From Planktosalinus sp963977065 (lineage in GTDB: Bacteria > Bacteroidota > Bacteroidia > Flavobacteriales > Flavobacteriaceae): a stretch of DNA of 64,000 nt. Under the pieces are notes generated by a model that did no database searches, was not told the origin of the DNA, and saw only the letters and a list, made by a program, of their open reading frames with translations. The stretch spans positions 1 through 64,000 of the forward strand of contig CAXBNF010000012.1 of assembly GCA_963977065.1 (NCBI GenBank), in the 5' to 3' direction. Below are positions 16,794 through 26,476 of this stretch, in pieces; within the stretch, counting starts at the first letter, position 1; each line of letters opens with the position of its first letter. A program made the translations under genes and the position numbers.

Positions 16794-17758
16794 TAAATAA
16801 TTCCTTCTTTAATGAGATTGTGAATATGAAGTACACCTTTATAGCTTCCATTTTCTTCAACAAGGAGTTGAGAAATACCATGAGTTTCCATTAATTCCAT
16901 AGCCTTGACTGCCATAGCCTGGGCATCAATGGTTTTGGGGCCTTTTGTCATGATATCACGAGCTTTTAAATTGCTTATATCATCTGTCTTAGTTAGCATT
17001 CGCCGCAAGTCTCCATCAGTTATGATTCCTATAATTTTTTCATCCTCAATGACTGCAGTAACACCCAACATCTTTTCAGATATTTCTACAATCACCTCCT
17101 TGATGCTTGAATCTAAACTAACTTTCGGCTTTTCATTGGCATCACATAAATCTGCCACACGCAAATAAAGTTGTTTACCCAATGAACCTCCCGGATGAAA
17201 ACGTGCAAAATCTTTACTGGAAAATCCTCTTAAATCAAGTAAGCACATAGCAAAAGCATCCCCAATTACGAGTTGTGCCGTTGTACTGGTTGTGGGTGCT
17301 AAATTATTGGGGCAAGCTTCTTTTTCAACAAAAGCATTCAACACATAGTCTGCTTTTTTTCCAAGAAAAGAGTCCTTATTTGAGGTAATTGCAATGAGCT
17401 TATTTCCTAAAGATTTTATAAGCGGAACAAGAACCTTTATCTCAGGTGTGTTACCACTTTTTGAAATGCATATCACACTGTCTTCCGGTTGTATCGTTCC
17501 CAAATCTCCATGAATTGCATCTGCAGCATGCATAAATGCAGAGGGCGTTCCCGTAGAGTTTAATGTTGCTACAATTTTTGTGGCAATATTAGCACTTTTG
17601 CCTATTCCTGTAATAATAACCCTACCCCCAGACTCAAAAACATATTCAACAGCTTGAGCAAACTCATCATCCACTAAATTAGCGAGATAAGCTATGGCTC
17701 TGCTTTCAGTTTCTATGGTTTCTCGGGCAATGGAAATAATTTTTTGACGACTTTGCAA
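16793..17758 (-). CDS. kdsD: arabinose-5-phosphate isomerase (KdsD/KpsF family)
   Basis: A 321-residue enzyme converting ribulose-5-phosphate to arabinose-5-phosphate, the first step to Kdo for lipopolysaccharide. An SIS domain (residues 30-180, with GGRVIITGIGKS and SKSGNTPEI) is followed by two CBS domains (about 195-321). No ATG precedes the conserved start and an in-frame stop lies two codons upstream, so the TTG at 17758 is the initiator. The -7 box at 17814-17821 is its likely promoter, and it heads the minus-strand run through tatC. Confidence 0.92.
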   Translation of the reverse strand: MQSRQKIISIARETIETESRAIAYLANLVDDEFAQAVEYVFESGGRVIITGIGKSANIATKIVATLNSTGTPSAFMHAADAIHGDLGTIQPEDSVICISKSGNTPEIKVLVPLIKSLGNKLIAITSNKDSFLGKKADYVLNAFVEKEACPNNLAPTTSTTAQLVIGDAFAMCLLDLRGFSSKDFARFHPGGSLGKQLYLRVADLCDANEKPKVSLDSSIKEVIVEISEKMLGVTAVIEDEKIIGIITDGDLRRMLTKTDDISNLKARDIMTKGPKTIDAQAMAVKAMELMETHGISQLLVEENGSYKGVLHIHNLIKEGII

Positions 17759-17813
17759 AACTTAACAGTTTTTTTGGTTTGTGGCTTCTAAAAGAATTAC
17801 TATATTTAGAGTA

Positions 17814-17821
17814 CAAATGTA
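17814..17821 (-). promoter_or_regulatory. kdsD -7 promoter box
   Basis: Minus-strand TACATTTG, 56 bases before the kdsD start, in the divergent kdsD/recQ spacer. No -33 match was found. Confidence 0.45.
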
Positions 17822-17840
17822 GATAAAATAATTATAGTAA

Positions 17841-20033
17841 GTGAATGAAATTGACATACACGCAGCCCTAAAAAGGTATTTTGGATTTTCCACTTTTAAA
17901 GGCTTGCAGGAAGAGGTTGTCAAGAGTGTTGTCAACAATGAAAACACTTTTGTCATAATGCCCACAGGTGGTGGTAAATCTTTATGCTACCAGCTTCCGG
18001 CTCTCATTGCAGAAGGTACGGCTATCGTTGTTTCTCCCCTCATCGCTTTAATGAAAAACCAGGTGGATTTCCTCAGGGCTAATTCCTCTGAAACTGGAAT
18101 CGCACACGTTTTAAATTCTTCCTTAAACAAAACTGAAATCAAACAAGTCAAAAAAGACATTGTTGATGGTGTGACAAAACTGCTTTATGTAGCACCGGAG
18201 TCACTCACCAAAGAAGAAAATGTAGCATTTTTACGCAGTGTACCCATCTCCTTTCTGGCCATTGATGAAGCACACTGTATTAGCGAATGGGGACACGACT
18301 TTAGACCTGAATACAGAAACCTAAAATCTATCATTGAGCGAATTGGTGACAACATTTCCATTGTAGCTCTCACAGCAACAGCAACACCCAAAGTACAGGA
18401 AGACATTATTAAAAACCTAAACATTCAGGATGCAAAAGTATTTAAAGCCTCCTTTAACCGCCCCAATCTATATTATGAGGTGCGTCCCAAAACAAAAAAT
18501 GTTGATGCAGACATCATTCGGTTTATAAAACAAAATGAAGGTAAAAGCGGTATTGTATATTGCCTGAGCCGAAAACGTGTTGAAGAACTGTCTCAAACAC
18601 TTCAGGTAAACGGTGTAAAAGCAATTCCCTATCACGCAGGCCTTGACCCTAAAACACGCGTGAGACATCAAGACATGTTCCTTATGGAGGATACAGATGT
18701 GGTTGTTGCAACCATCGCATTTGGAATGGGAATCGATAAACCCGATGTGCGATTCGTAATTCACCACGATATTCCAAAAAGTATAGAGAGCTACTATCAG
18801 GAAACCGGTCGCGCCGGAAGAGACGGTGGTGAAGGTCATTGCCTCGCTTTTTATTCCTATAAAGACATTGAAAAACTGGAAAAGTTTATGAGCGGTAAAC
18901 CGGTCGCTGAACAGGAAATAGGTCATGCCCTCTTGCAGGAAGTGGTCGCTTATGCTGAAACATCTATGTCACGCAGAAAATTTATCCTCCATTACTTTGG
19001 AGAAGAATTTGATAACGAAACCGGTGAAGGTGGCGATATGGATGACAATATGCGCAATCCTAAAAAACAACACGAAGCAAAAGACGATGTTGTAAAACTT
19101 CTCAAAGTCATCAAAGAAAGCAATCAACAATACAAGTCAAAAGCCATTGTTCAAATTCTTATAGGTAAAATAAGTGCTTTGATAAGTTCACATCGCCTCG
19201 ATACACAGCCCTTTTTTGGTACAGGAAAAGATAAAGAACCCGAGTACTGGATGGCACTTTTACGTCAGGTTTTAGTAACCGGTATGCTTACAAAAGACAT
19301 TGAAACCTATGGTGTAATTAAGTTGTCTGAAAGTGGAGCAAATTTCCTGAAAAACCCACAATCCTTTATGATGACAGAGGACCACTCGTTTAAGGAAGCC
19401 AATGATGATTCCATTGTTTCACAGCAAAAAGGAGGTGGTGTTGCAGATGAAAACCTCTTTAAACTCCTCAAAGAAGAACGTAAAAAACTAGCTCACAAGC
19501 TGGAACTTCCTCCCTTTGTTATTTTTCAAGATCCCTCACTGGAAGATATGTCTCTCAAATATCCCGGTTCCATTGACGAACTTTCTAATGTGCACGGTGT
19601 GGGTGAAGGAAAAGCAAAAAAATATGGAAAAACCTTTGTTGACCTCATCAACCGATATGTAGAAGATAATGACATTGAAAGACCCGATGACCTGATAGTG
19701 AAAACAACAGGAACAAACAGTGCATTGAAATTATATATCATCCAAAATGTTGACAGAAAACTTCAACTTCCTGATATTGCCAAAGCAAAAGGCCTCTCTA
19801 TGGATGAATTTATCAAAGAAATGGAAGCCATTGTTTATAGTGGAACCAAAATAAATATTAACTATTATCTTGATGAAATTCTCGATGAGGATCAGCAGGA
19901 AGAAATTCACGATTACTTTCTGGAAGCAGAAACCGATAAAATTGAAGATGCCTTAAAAGAATTTGATGGGGATTATGAGGAGGAAGAGCTGCGTTTATAC
20001 CGCATAAAATTTATTAGTGAGGTTGCTAATTAA
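17841..20033 (+). CDS. recQ: ATP-dependent DNA helicase RecQ
   Basis: A 730-residue superfamily 2 helicase. Walker A is in MPTGGGKSLCYQLPAL (about residue 36), the DEAH box in AIDEAHCISEWGHDFRPEY, and motif VI is ETGRAGRDG. The RecQ C-terminal zinc/winged-helix region and an HRDC domain (about 525-610, KLAHKLELPPFVIFQD to GEGKAKKYG) follow, then an extra acidic C-terminal tail. A stop codon directly precedes the GTG at 17841, and the next ATG would delete the conserved N-terminus, so translation starts at GTG. The role is DNA repair and fork processing. Confidence 0.95.
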   Translation: MNEIDIHAALKRYFGFSTFKGLQEEVVKSVVNNENTFVIMPTGGGKSLCYQLPALIAEGTAIVVSPLIALMKNQVDFLRANSSETGIAHVLNSSLNKTEIKQVKKDIVDGVTKLLYVAPESLTKEENVAFLRSVPISFLAIDEAHCISEWGHDFRPEYRNLKSIIERIGDNISIVALTATATPKVQEDIIKNLNIQDAKVFKASFNRPNLYYEVRPKTKNVDADIIRFIKQNEGKSGIVYCLSRKRVEELSQTLQVNGVKAIPYHAGLDPKTRVRHQDMFLMEDTDVVVATIAFGMGIDKPDVRFVIHHDIPKSIESYYQETGRAGRDGGEGHCLAFYSYKDIEKLEKFMSGKPVAEQEIGHALLQEVVAYAETSMSRRKFILHYFGEEFDNETGEGGDMDDNMRNPKKQHEAKDDVVKLLKVIKESNQQYKSKAIVQILIGKISALISSHRLDTQPFFGTGKDKEPEYWMALLRQVLVTGMLTKDIETYGVIKLSESGANFLKNPQSFMMTEDHSFKEANDDSIVSQQKGGGVADENLFKLLKEERKKLAHKLELPPFVIFQDPSLEDMSLKYPGSIDELSNVHGVGEGKAKKYGKTFVDLINRYVEDNDIERPDDLIVKTTGTNSALKLYIIQNVDRKLQLPDIAKAKGLSMDEFIKEMEAIVYSGTKININYYLDEILDEDQQEEIHDYFLEAETDKIEDALKEFDGDYEEEELRLYRIKFISEVAN

Positions 20034-20084
20034 GGGTTTGAAATATCTAAGTATCTTTACACCTTTTAAAAACTACCTCAATTT

Positions 20085-21683
20085 ATGAGACATCTGGTTC
20101 TTGCGATTGCATCCGGTTTGATATTATCTTTTGGTTGGCCCACTTGGGGGTTTCCCTTATTATTGTTTTTTGGGTTTGTTCCCTTACTCATTCTTGAACG
20201 CGAAATAAGGCTTTCATCGCTAAAGCGAAAAGGTTGGCGGGTACTCTTATTTGCTTACCTCACCTTTTTAACCTGGAACATCATCAAAACAAATTGGCTG
20301 TGGTTTTCATCAGAATTTGGGGCTATTTTCGCCATAACCGTCAACTCCTTGTTAATGGCGCTCGTAGTTGTATTCTATCATCACTTTGCAAAACGCACCA
20401 CCTTTTTTATATCCACTGTTTTTCTGGCAGCACTTTGGATTTGCTTTGAAAAAATGCACCTCAACTGGGATTTTTCGTGGCCGTGGCTCAATTTGGGGAA
20501 TGGCTTTTCAGACTATATCAGCTGGGTGCAATGGTATGAATATACCGGTACTTTTGGCGGAACACTTTGGGTATGGATTGTCAATCTCGGTGTTTTTAAA
20601 AGTTACATTTTATATAAGGAATTCAATGACAAAACAATCATCTTTCGCGGAAGCATAAAAACGGGGATTTACATTTTACTCCCATTACTTATTTCATTAG
20701 CATTGTATTATTCTTATGAGGAAAGTGGGGAAAAAGCAAATGTGGTGGTTTTACAACCCAATATTGACCCCTATTCAGAAAAATACAATGTGTCTAACGA
20801 CGAAATAGCAACTCTGCTCTTTGAACTTGCAGACACCAAAGTTACAAAGGAAACCGATTTTGTTATTGCACCTGAAACTGTTTTTGCAGACAATGAACGC
20901 ATTGAAATTTTTGAAAAAGGGAATACAACTCAACGCATAAGAGATTACATCAGCAACTACCCAAAGCTGAATTTCCTTTCCGGCGTTTCTCTTTTTAAAG
21001 TCTTTGACGACCCCAAACAAGCAACCCTTCAAACCAATACCTTTGATAATGGCTTGCTTTATAACACCTACAATTCGGCTTTTATGATCAGTCCAAAACC
21101 TGAAATGGACCTCTATCACAAATCAAAACTCGTGGTGGGTGTTGAAAGTACGCCTTATGTGGGTATTATAAAACCATTGCTCGGCGACATTATGCTTGAT
21201 CTGGGCGGAACCGTCGCAATGAAAACAACACAGGATTATCGGGGTGTTTTTAAAAATAAAGACAATCAATTTGCCGCTGGACCCATTATTTGTTATGAGT
21301 CAGTTTATGGCGAATTTGTAACCGGATATGTACGCAATGAAGCCAATTTTCTGGCAATCATTACCAATGATGCATGGTGGGGTGAAACTCAAGGTCACAA
21401 ACAACACCTCAGCCTGGCAAAACTGCGTGCGGTGGAAACCCGCCGCAGCATCGCCCGAAGTGCCAATACAGGAATTTCAGGATATATCAACCAGCGTGGT
21501 GATGTGGGCGAAACACTGGCTTACAACACTCAGGGAGCACTGGCAGGAACCATTTACCTGAATGAAGAAATCACCTTTTATGTAAAGTATGGCGACTTTA
21601 TATATCGTATTGCTCTGTTTATACTTATTGGTGTGCTATTAATCGCTTTTACAAAGAGACGTGGAGAAGTGGGGTTGGAGTAG
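20085..21683 (+). CDS. lnt: apolipoprotein N-acyltransferase
   Basis: A 532-residue inner-membrane enzyme adding the third acyl chain to lipoproteins. Membrane segments in residues 1-215 precede a nitrilase-like domain with the catalytic triad visible as Glu in APETVF, Lys in YHKSKLVVGVE and Cys in ICYESVYGEF. ITNDAWWG and RSIARSANTGIS are also conserved, and a last membrane helix closes the protein. It follows recQ by 51 bases. It may be co-transcribed with recQ or use a weak TATCTTTA box at about 20052. Confidence 0.95.
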   Translation: MRHLVLAIASGLILSFGWPTWGFPLLLFFGFVPLLILEREIRLSSLKRKGWRVLLFAYLTFLTWNIIKTNWLWFSSEFGAIFAITVNSLLMALVVVFYHHFAKRTTFFISTVFLAALWICFEKMHLNWDFSWPWLNLGNGFSDYISWVQWYEYTGTFGGTLWVWIVNLGVFKSYILYKEFNDKTIIFRGSIKTGIYILLPLLISLALYYSYEESGEKANVVVLQPNIDPYSEKYNVSNDEIATLLFELADTKVTKETDFVIAPETVFADNERIEIFEKGNTTQRIRDYISNYPKLNFLSGVSLFKVFDDPKQATLQTNTFDNGLLYNTYNSAFMISPKPEMDLYHKSKLVVGVESTPYVGIIKPLLGDIMLDLGGTVAMKTTQDYRGVFKNKDNQFAAGPIICYESVYGEFVTGYVRNEANFLAIITNDAWWGETQGHKQHLSLAKLRAVETRRSIARSANTGISGYINQRGDVGETLAYNTQGALAGTIYLNEEITFYVKYGDFIYRIALFILIGVLLIAFTKRRGEVGLE

Positions 21684-21744
21684 ATATGAGATGTTAGATT
21701 TTTAGTCTCCTTTCTCCTCTCTATTTTCTTTTGTCTCAAATCTG

Positions 21745-22530
21745 ATGTTTACGTCTATAAAAATGTACCAATTAGTCTCTTTTATAAAATTCTTTTTTCG
21801 TTCTATAAAGCTTCACGGAGTGCACTCTCCTTTTGTCTTTCAATTAGATACCAAGTGCTTTAAGGACAAAACCAACTATCCGGAGTATAAACAACTGGAA
21901 ACTTACAACAACATACTTTCAGAAAACAAAAAAACCATCACGGTAACTGATTTTGGTCAAGGGTCCCGCATATTTAAAAACAACTTCCGAAAAATAGCCG
22001 ATATCGCCAAACACGCCGGAATTTCAAAAAAAAGACAACGCTTGCTTTTTCGTATGGCGAATTATTTACAGTTTAAAAACACACTTGAACTCGGTACTTC
22101 ATTAGGTAAGGCTACCGTTGCATTAGCTATTAATAAACAAAATCAGGTTACAACTATTGAAGGTTGTCAAAACACTGCATTTGTTGCGAAAAGTACTTTA
22201 AAGGAAATGGGTATAACTGATGTGTCTATCTTGAATGATACCTTTGAGAAGGTATTAAATGAGCCCTTAAGTTTTATACCCGATTGCATCTATATTGATG
22301 GAAACCACAACAAAGAGGACACTTTGAATTATTTTCACAAACTTTTACATCAGGTTCATAACGATACTGTGCTCATTTTTGACGATATTTACTGGTCAAA
22401 AGATATGACCAAGGCCTGGAAAGAAATAGCAGACCATCCAAAGGTGACTGTCTCTATTGATACTTTTTACTGGGGATTGATTTTCTTTAGAAAAGAACAG
22501 GAAAAGCAAAGTTTTACAATCTGGGTGTAA
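21745..22530 (+). CDS. class I SAM-dependent methyltransferase (O-methyltransferase-like)
   Basis: A 261-residue protein. An N-terminal extension with IKFFFRSIKLHGVHSPFVFQL is characteristic of a Bacteroidota family. It is followed by a Rossmann methyltransferase core: motif I as NTLELGTSLGKATVAL (about 112-127), acidic VTTIEG, and DCIYIDGNHNKEDTLNYF, which resembles catechol-type O-methyltransferases. The substrate is unknown. The 61-base gap after lnt is low-complexity spacer. A second ATG at 21763 is a possible start. Confidence 0.8.
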   Translation: MFTSIKMYQLVSFIKFFFRSIKLHGVHSPFVFQLDTKCFKDKTNYPEYKQLETYNNILSENKKTITVTDFGQGSRIFKNNFRKIADIAKHAGISKKRQRLLFRMANYLQFKNTLELGTSLGKATVALAINKQNQVTTIEGCQNTAFVAKSTLKEMGITDVSILNDTFEKVLNEPLSFIPDCIYIDGNHNKEDTLNYFHKLLHQVHNDTVLIFDDIYWSKDMTKAWKEIADHPKVTVSIDTFYWGLIFFRKEQEKQSFTIWV

Positions 22531-22585
22531 CATTCAGGCATTATAAAAGACATATGAATAGCATCATAAAAAGTTGATTTACCCT

Positions 22586-23269
22586 ATGAGTTTAGTCATA
22601 AAAATAAGAAAAATTACCCGCGATTTTAAAATGGGTCAGGAAATCCTGAATGTTTTAAAAGGAATTGATCTCGACATTGAAAAAGGTGAATATGTAGCCC
22701 TAATGGGACCTTCGGGTTCCGGGAAATCTACGTTGATGAATATTTTAGGGTGTTTGGATACAGCCACGTCAGGAAGCTATGAACTCAATGGAGTGAATGT
22801 AAGCACCATGACAGATGACGAACTCGCAGAAATAAGAAACAAGGAAATTGGTTTTATATTCCAAACATTCAATCTCTTACCAAGAACAACAGCATTGGAT
22901 AATGTTGCATTACCGATGATTTATGCAGGAGCCTCAAAAGCAGAACGTACCAAACGCGCTGAAGAAGTTCTTCACGATGTGGGCCTTGCAGACCGAATGG
23001 ATCACCGCCCCAATGAACTTTCTGGTGGTCAAAGACAACGGGTGGCTGTGGGAAGAGCATTGGTCAATAATCCTTCCATCATCCTCGCAGATGAACCCAC
23101 CGGAAACCTGGATTCAAAAACCTCTGAAGAAATTATGAATCTCATCGATGCCATTCACCAAAAAGGAAATACCGTCATACTTGTCACGCACGAAGAAGAC
23201 ATCGCGCAACGTGCAAAAAGAGTCATTCGTTTAAGAGATGGAATGATTGAGAGCGATACCCGACAATAA
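22586..23269 (+). CDS. ABC transporter ATPase, LolD/MacB type
   Basis: A 227-residue ATPase: Walker A GPSGSGKST, the LolD/MacB-specific start IRKITRDFKMGQEILNVLKGIDL, Q-loop FQTFNLLPRTTALDNV, signature LSGGQRQRVAVGRAL, and Walker B IILADEPTGNLDSKT. Such ATPases drive lipoprotein sorting or MacAB-type efflux/mechanotransmission. No permease gene is adjacent, so the partner is not known. The frame opens at a TTG (22574); the ATG at 22586 is preferred. It converges with cysN with a gap of 4 bases. Confidence 0.9.
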   Translation: MSLVIKIRKITRDFKMGQEILNVLKGIDLDIEKGEYVALMGPSGSGKSTLMNILGCLDTATSGSYELNGVNVSTMTDDELAEIRNKEIGFIFQTFNLLPRTTALDNVALPMIYAGASKAERTKRAEEVLHDVGLADRMDHRPNELSGGQRQRVAVGRALVNNPSIILADEPTGNLDSKTSEEIMNLIDAIHQKGNTVILVTHEEDIAQRAKRVIRLRDGMIESDTRQ

Positions 23270-23273
23270 TTTA

Positions 23274-24530
23274 TTAAACCACCATTCCTGCGGCTACCGT
23301 TTCGTGGGTATTTTCATCTATCAATATAATACTCCCGGTCATTCGGTTATCGCGATAGGGGTCAAGCATTAATGGGCGTGTCGTTTTTAAAGTAACCCGC
23401 GCAATGGCATTCATAGTGAGTTCTTTGTTTTCGGTATTGCGGGCATACGTGTCAATATCAACTTGATACACCACTTCTTTGATGAGTGCTTTTTTTTCAT
23501 TAGAAGTGTGCATAATTGTGTATTTGGCACGTGGTCTGGCAGGTTGGTCGTGAAGCCAGCACAACATCACATCAAATTCCTGAATCATTTCAGGTTGATT
23601 GTTAGGTTTTACAATCATATCACCTCGGCTTATATCAATATCATCTTCAAGTGTCATTGAGACAGACATAGGTGCAAATGCTTCCTGAATTTCAGTTTCT
23701 CCGGCATTGATAGAAGTAATTTTTGAACTAAACCCAGAGGGCAAAACCGTTACTGCATCACCCACTCTGTAAATACCACTGGAAATGCGACCTGCATACC
23801 CCCTGTAATCAATAAATCCCTCTCGTTGAGGTCGCAATACCGTTTGAACGGCAAAACGGGCATCAATCTTATTAATGTCACTACTAATGTGGAGCGTTTC
23901 AAGTGTGTGCAGCAATGGGGAACCTTGATACCAATCCATATTTTTGGAGCGATTTACCACATTATCTCCATCCAAAGCACTTATGGGAATAAAACGAACA
24001 TCTTTGACATCAAGCTTGGATGAAAACTCCTCAAAATGAGCGACAATTTTAGTGTAGGTCTCCTCAGAATAATTTACCAAGTCCATTTTATTAACACAAA
24101 CAATCATGTGTGGAATTTGAAGCAGCGATGCAATAAATGCATGACGCTTGGTTTGTTCTATAACACCGTGACGAGCATCAATAAGTATCAAAGCCGCATT
24201 GGCGGTAGAAGCTCCGGTTACCATATTGCGGGTGTATTGAATATGCCCGGGAGTATCTGCAATGATAAACTTTCGTTTGGGTGTTGTAAAATACCGATAA
24301 GCCACATCAATAGTGATACCTTGCTCGCGTTCATCTTTTAAACCATCGGTAAAAAGTGCCAGATCAATCCCTTCAAATCCTCTGCGTTTACTTGTGGCTT
24401 CAACAGAGGCCAGTTGGTCTTCAAAAATTGATTTTGAGTCATACAGCAAACGGCCAATGAGAGTGCTTTTTCCATCATCAACACTTCCGGCAGTAGTAAA
24501 TCGTAATAATTGGTTGCGCTCTAACATCAT
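23274..24530 (-). CDS. cysN: sulfate adenylyltransferase subunit 1 (GTPase)
   Basis: A 418-residue EF-Tu-like GTPase subunit of ATP sulfurylase. G1 is GSVDDGKS (15-22), the switch segment is EREQGITIDVAYRYF, DTPGH and NKMD are intact, and two beta-barrel domains follow. It lacks a fused CysC kinase domain, which is supplied by the separate gene upstream. It is the last gene of the sulfate-activation operon, 9 bases after cysD. Confidence 0.95.
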   Translation of the reverse strand: MMLERNQLLRFTTAGSVDDGKSTLIGRLLYDSKSIFEDQLASVEATSKRRGFEGIDLALFTDGLKDEREQGITIDVAYRYFTTPKRKFIIADTPGHIQYTRNMVTGASTANAALILIDARHGVIEQTKRHAFIASLLQIPHMIVCVNKMDLVNYSEETYTKIVAHFEEFSSKLDVKDVRFIPISALDGDNVVNRSKNMDWYQGSPLLHTLETLHISSDINKIDARFAVQTVLRPQREGFIDYRGYAGRISSGIYRVGDAVTVLPSGFSSKITSINAGETEIQEAFAPMSVSMTLEDDIDISRGDMIVKPNNQPEMIQEFDVMLCWLHDQPARPRAKYTIMHTSNEKKALIKEVVYQVDIDTYARNTENKELTMNAIARVTLKTTRPLMLDPYRDNRMTGSIILIDENTHETVAAGMVV

Positions 24531-24539
24531 TAATTTATA

Positions 24540-25445
24540 TTAAAAATACCCTTGTTTTTTTCTATCTTCCATCGCTGTATCACCTCTTTTGTCATCAGCT
24601 CTGTTTCCTCTTTCAGTCTGTCGCATAGTCGCCACTTCATCAACAATCTTTTCCAAGGTATCAGCATCAGATTCTATTCCTCCTGTTATGGTAATATCCC
24701 CTAGGGTTCTGAATCTTATTTTTTTAGTCTGAATGATTTCTTCGGTTCCCAATTTTAAAAATTCAGAATTGGGTATCCAGGAATCATTGCGCCATACTAC
24801 TTCACGCTCGTGAGCGAAATAAAGTGACGGTATCTGGATGTTTTCACGTAAAATATAATTCCATACATCCATCTCTGTCCAATTACTAATGGGAAATGCT
24901 CTAAAGTGCTCTCCATCAAAACACTTGCCATTGAGAAGGTTCCACAATTCAGGACGCTGGTTTTTAGGGTTCCACTGTCCAAAATCATCCCGATGCGAAA
25001 AGAAACGCTCTTTGGCACGTGCCTTTTCTTCATCACGTCTTCCACCTCCAATGGCACAATCTACTTTATTGGCTTCAATGGCATCAAGCAAAGTGGTGAT
25101 TTGAAGGGCGTTGCGGGTAGCGTTTTTACCTCTTTCTTCAGCCACACGACCTGTATCAATGGATTGTTGCACAGAAGCAACAAGTAATTGAACCCCAAAG
25201 TCACTAACCAATTTATCTCTGAAGTGAATGGTTTCCGGAAAATTATGACCGGTATCCACATGCATCAAAGCAAAAGGCATTTTTGCAGGATAAAACGCTT
25301 TTTTTGCCAAATGAGTCAAAACAATTGAATCTTTACCTCCTGAAAATAGCAATACAGGATTTTGAAATTGAGCAGCTACTTCCCGCAAAATAAAAATCGC
25401 TTCAGACTCAAGTTCATCAAGATAATTGAGATAAAATTTTTGCAT
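24540..25445 (-). CDS. cysD: sulfate adenylyltransferase subunit 2
   Basis: A 301-residue PP-loop ATP pyrophosphatase (SGGKDS, 35-40) forming ATP sulfurylase with CysN and making adenosine 5'-phosphosulfate. The family blocks ALMHVDTGHNFPETI, GGGRRDEEKARAKERFFSHRDDFGQWNPKNQRPELWN (in two parts) and FPISNWTEMDVW are intact, and the C-terminus ends with the usual EDRKKQGYF. It lies 4 bases after cysC, in the order cysQ-DUF2061-cysC-cysD-cysN. Confidence 0.96.
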   Translation of the reverse strand: MQKFYLNYLDELESEAIFILREVAAQFQNPVLLFSGGKDSIVLTHLAKKAFYPAKMPFALMHVDTGHNFPETIHFRDKLVSDFGVQLLVASVQQSIDTGRVAEERGKNATRNALQITTLLDAIEANKVDCAIGGGRRDEEKARAKERFFSHRDDFGQWNPKNQRPELWNLLNGKCFDGEHFRAFPISNWTEMDVWNYILRENIQIPSLYFAHEREVVWRNDSWIPNSEFLKLGTEEIIQTKKIRFRTLGDITITGGIESDADTLEKIVDEVATMRQTERGNRADDKRGDTAMEDRKKQGYF

Positions 25446-25449
25446 GGTA

Positions 25450-26043
25450 CTATTGAATTCTAATTTGATTTACAAAGGTAATTACTTTTTTCACACAAGT
25501 ATCTATAGCTTCTTCTTCAGTTAAAAGATGTAGATCCGGTTGAAGTGGTGATTCATAAGGTGCATCAATTCCGGTAAAATTTTTAATTTCTCCTGCACGT
25601 GCTTTTTTATAGAGGCCTTTAGGGTCCCTTGTTTCGCAAACTTGAAGTGGTGTATCAACAAAAACTTCAAAAAAATGAGCAGCACCTACAATTTCTTTTA
25701 CCATCGCTCTATCCTTAATTGTGGGAGAGATAAAACTTGCTAACGTAATGAGCCCGGCATCGACAAACAGCTTGGAAACTTCAGCAATACGCCTCAGGTT
25801 TTCGTGGCGTTCCGCTTCAGAAAAGCCCAAATCCTTGTTTATACCCTTACGGATGTTATCGCCATCAAGAGAATAAGTTTGCATTCCCATTGCAAATAAT
25901 TGCTCTTCTACGGCATTGGCAATTGTAGATTTTCCTGAACCGGAAAGTCCTGTAAACCACAATACAAATGAGGGATGTTCATTTGCCTTATTTCTGTGAA
26001 ATTTCGAAATCACAAAATCGTGTTTAATGATATTTTTAGTCAT
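25450..26043 (-). CDS. cysC: adenylylsulfate kinase
   Basis: A 197-residue APS kinase phosphorylating APS to PAPS. Walker A is GLSGSGKS (32-39), then LDGDNIRKGINKDLGFSE, the ENLRRIAEV substrate segment, and FVDTPLQVCETRDPKGLYKKARAGEIKNFTGID (in parts). Having both this kinase and CysQ in the operon, but no reductase (CysH) here, fits PAPS being made either for reduction elsewhere or for sulfotransferases. It starts 1 base after the DUF2061 stop. Confidence 0.95.
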   Translation of the reverse strand: MTKNIIKHDFVISKFHRNKANEHPSFVLWFTGLSGSGKSTIANAVEEQLFAMGMQTYSLDGDNIRKGINKDLGFSEAERHENLRRIAEVSKLFVDAGLITLASFISPTIKDRAMVKEIVGAAHFFEVFVDTPLQVCETRDPKGLYKKARAGEIKNFTGIDAPYESPLQPDLHLLTEEEAIDTCVKKVITFVNQIRIQ

Positions 26044-26044
26044 C

Positions 26045-26476
26045 CTAGATATTTTCTTGTCTATTTTTCAATCCAAAATTAAAGCGATACCATACCCTTT
26101 CATGCAGGTAATATAAAACCATTTTTGTTAATAATTCTGCAATTCCTATTTTAATGCCTATCAATGGATCTCCGGTAATAAACCAGGAAATAGCCATGGT
26201 GTCAAGTGTTCCCACAACACGCCAAGTAACCGTTTTTAAAAGATGACGTTTGCGACTTTCTCTTAATACGCCTTGTTTTGAAAGATTGATGGAATACCAT
26301 AATCGCTCATGCAAATAATAAAGAATTAGTTTTGTGAGTACTTCGGCAAAACCAATTTTCACTCCGGTTAATGGATTCCCCGAAATAATCCAGGCTAAAA
26401 GCATGGTGTCTAGTGTTCCAACAATGCGCCAGGTTACAGCTTTTAGAGCGTGCCTTTTATGAGAGGCCTTAGTCAT
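26045..26476 (-). CDS. tandem DUF2061 membrane protein
   Basis: A 143-residue protein made of two copies of the roughly 62-residue DUF2061 domain: residues 6-63 (KRHALKAVTWRIVGTLDT...YYLHERLWY) and 76-133 (KRHLLKTVTWRVVGTLDT...YYLHERVWY), very alike. Each copy holds two short membrane segments. Single or paired DUF2061 proteins are often found with sulfate-assimilation genes, but their function is not known. It overlaps cysQ by 8 bases and abuts cysC, so it is a bona fide operon member. Confidence 0.88.
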   Translation of the reverse strand: MTKASHKRHALKAVTWRIVGTLDTMLLAWIISGNPLTGVKIGFAEVLTKLILYYLHERLWYSINLSKQGVLRESRKRHLLKTVTWRVVGTLDTMAISWFITGDPLIGIKIGIAELLTKMVLYYLHERVWYRFNFGLKNRQENI

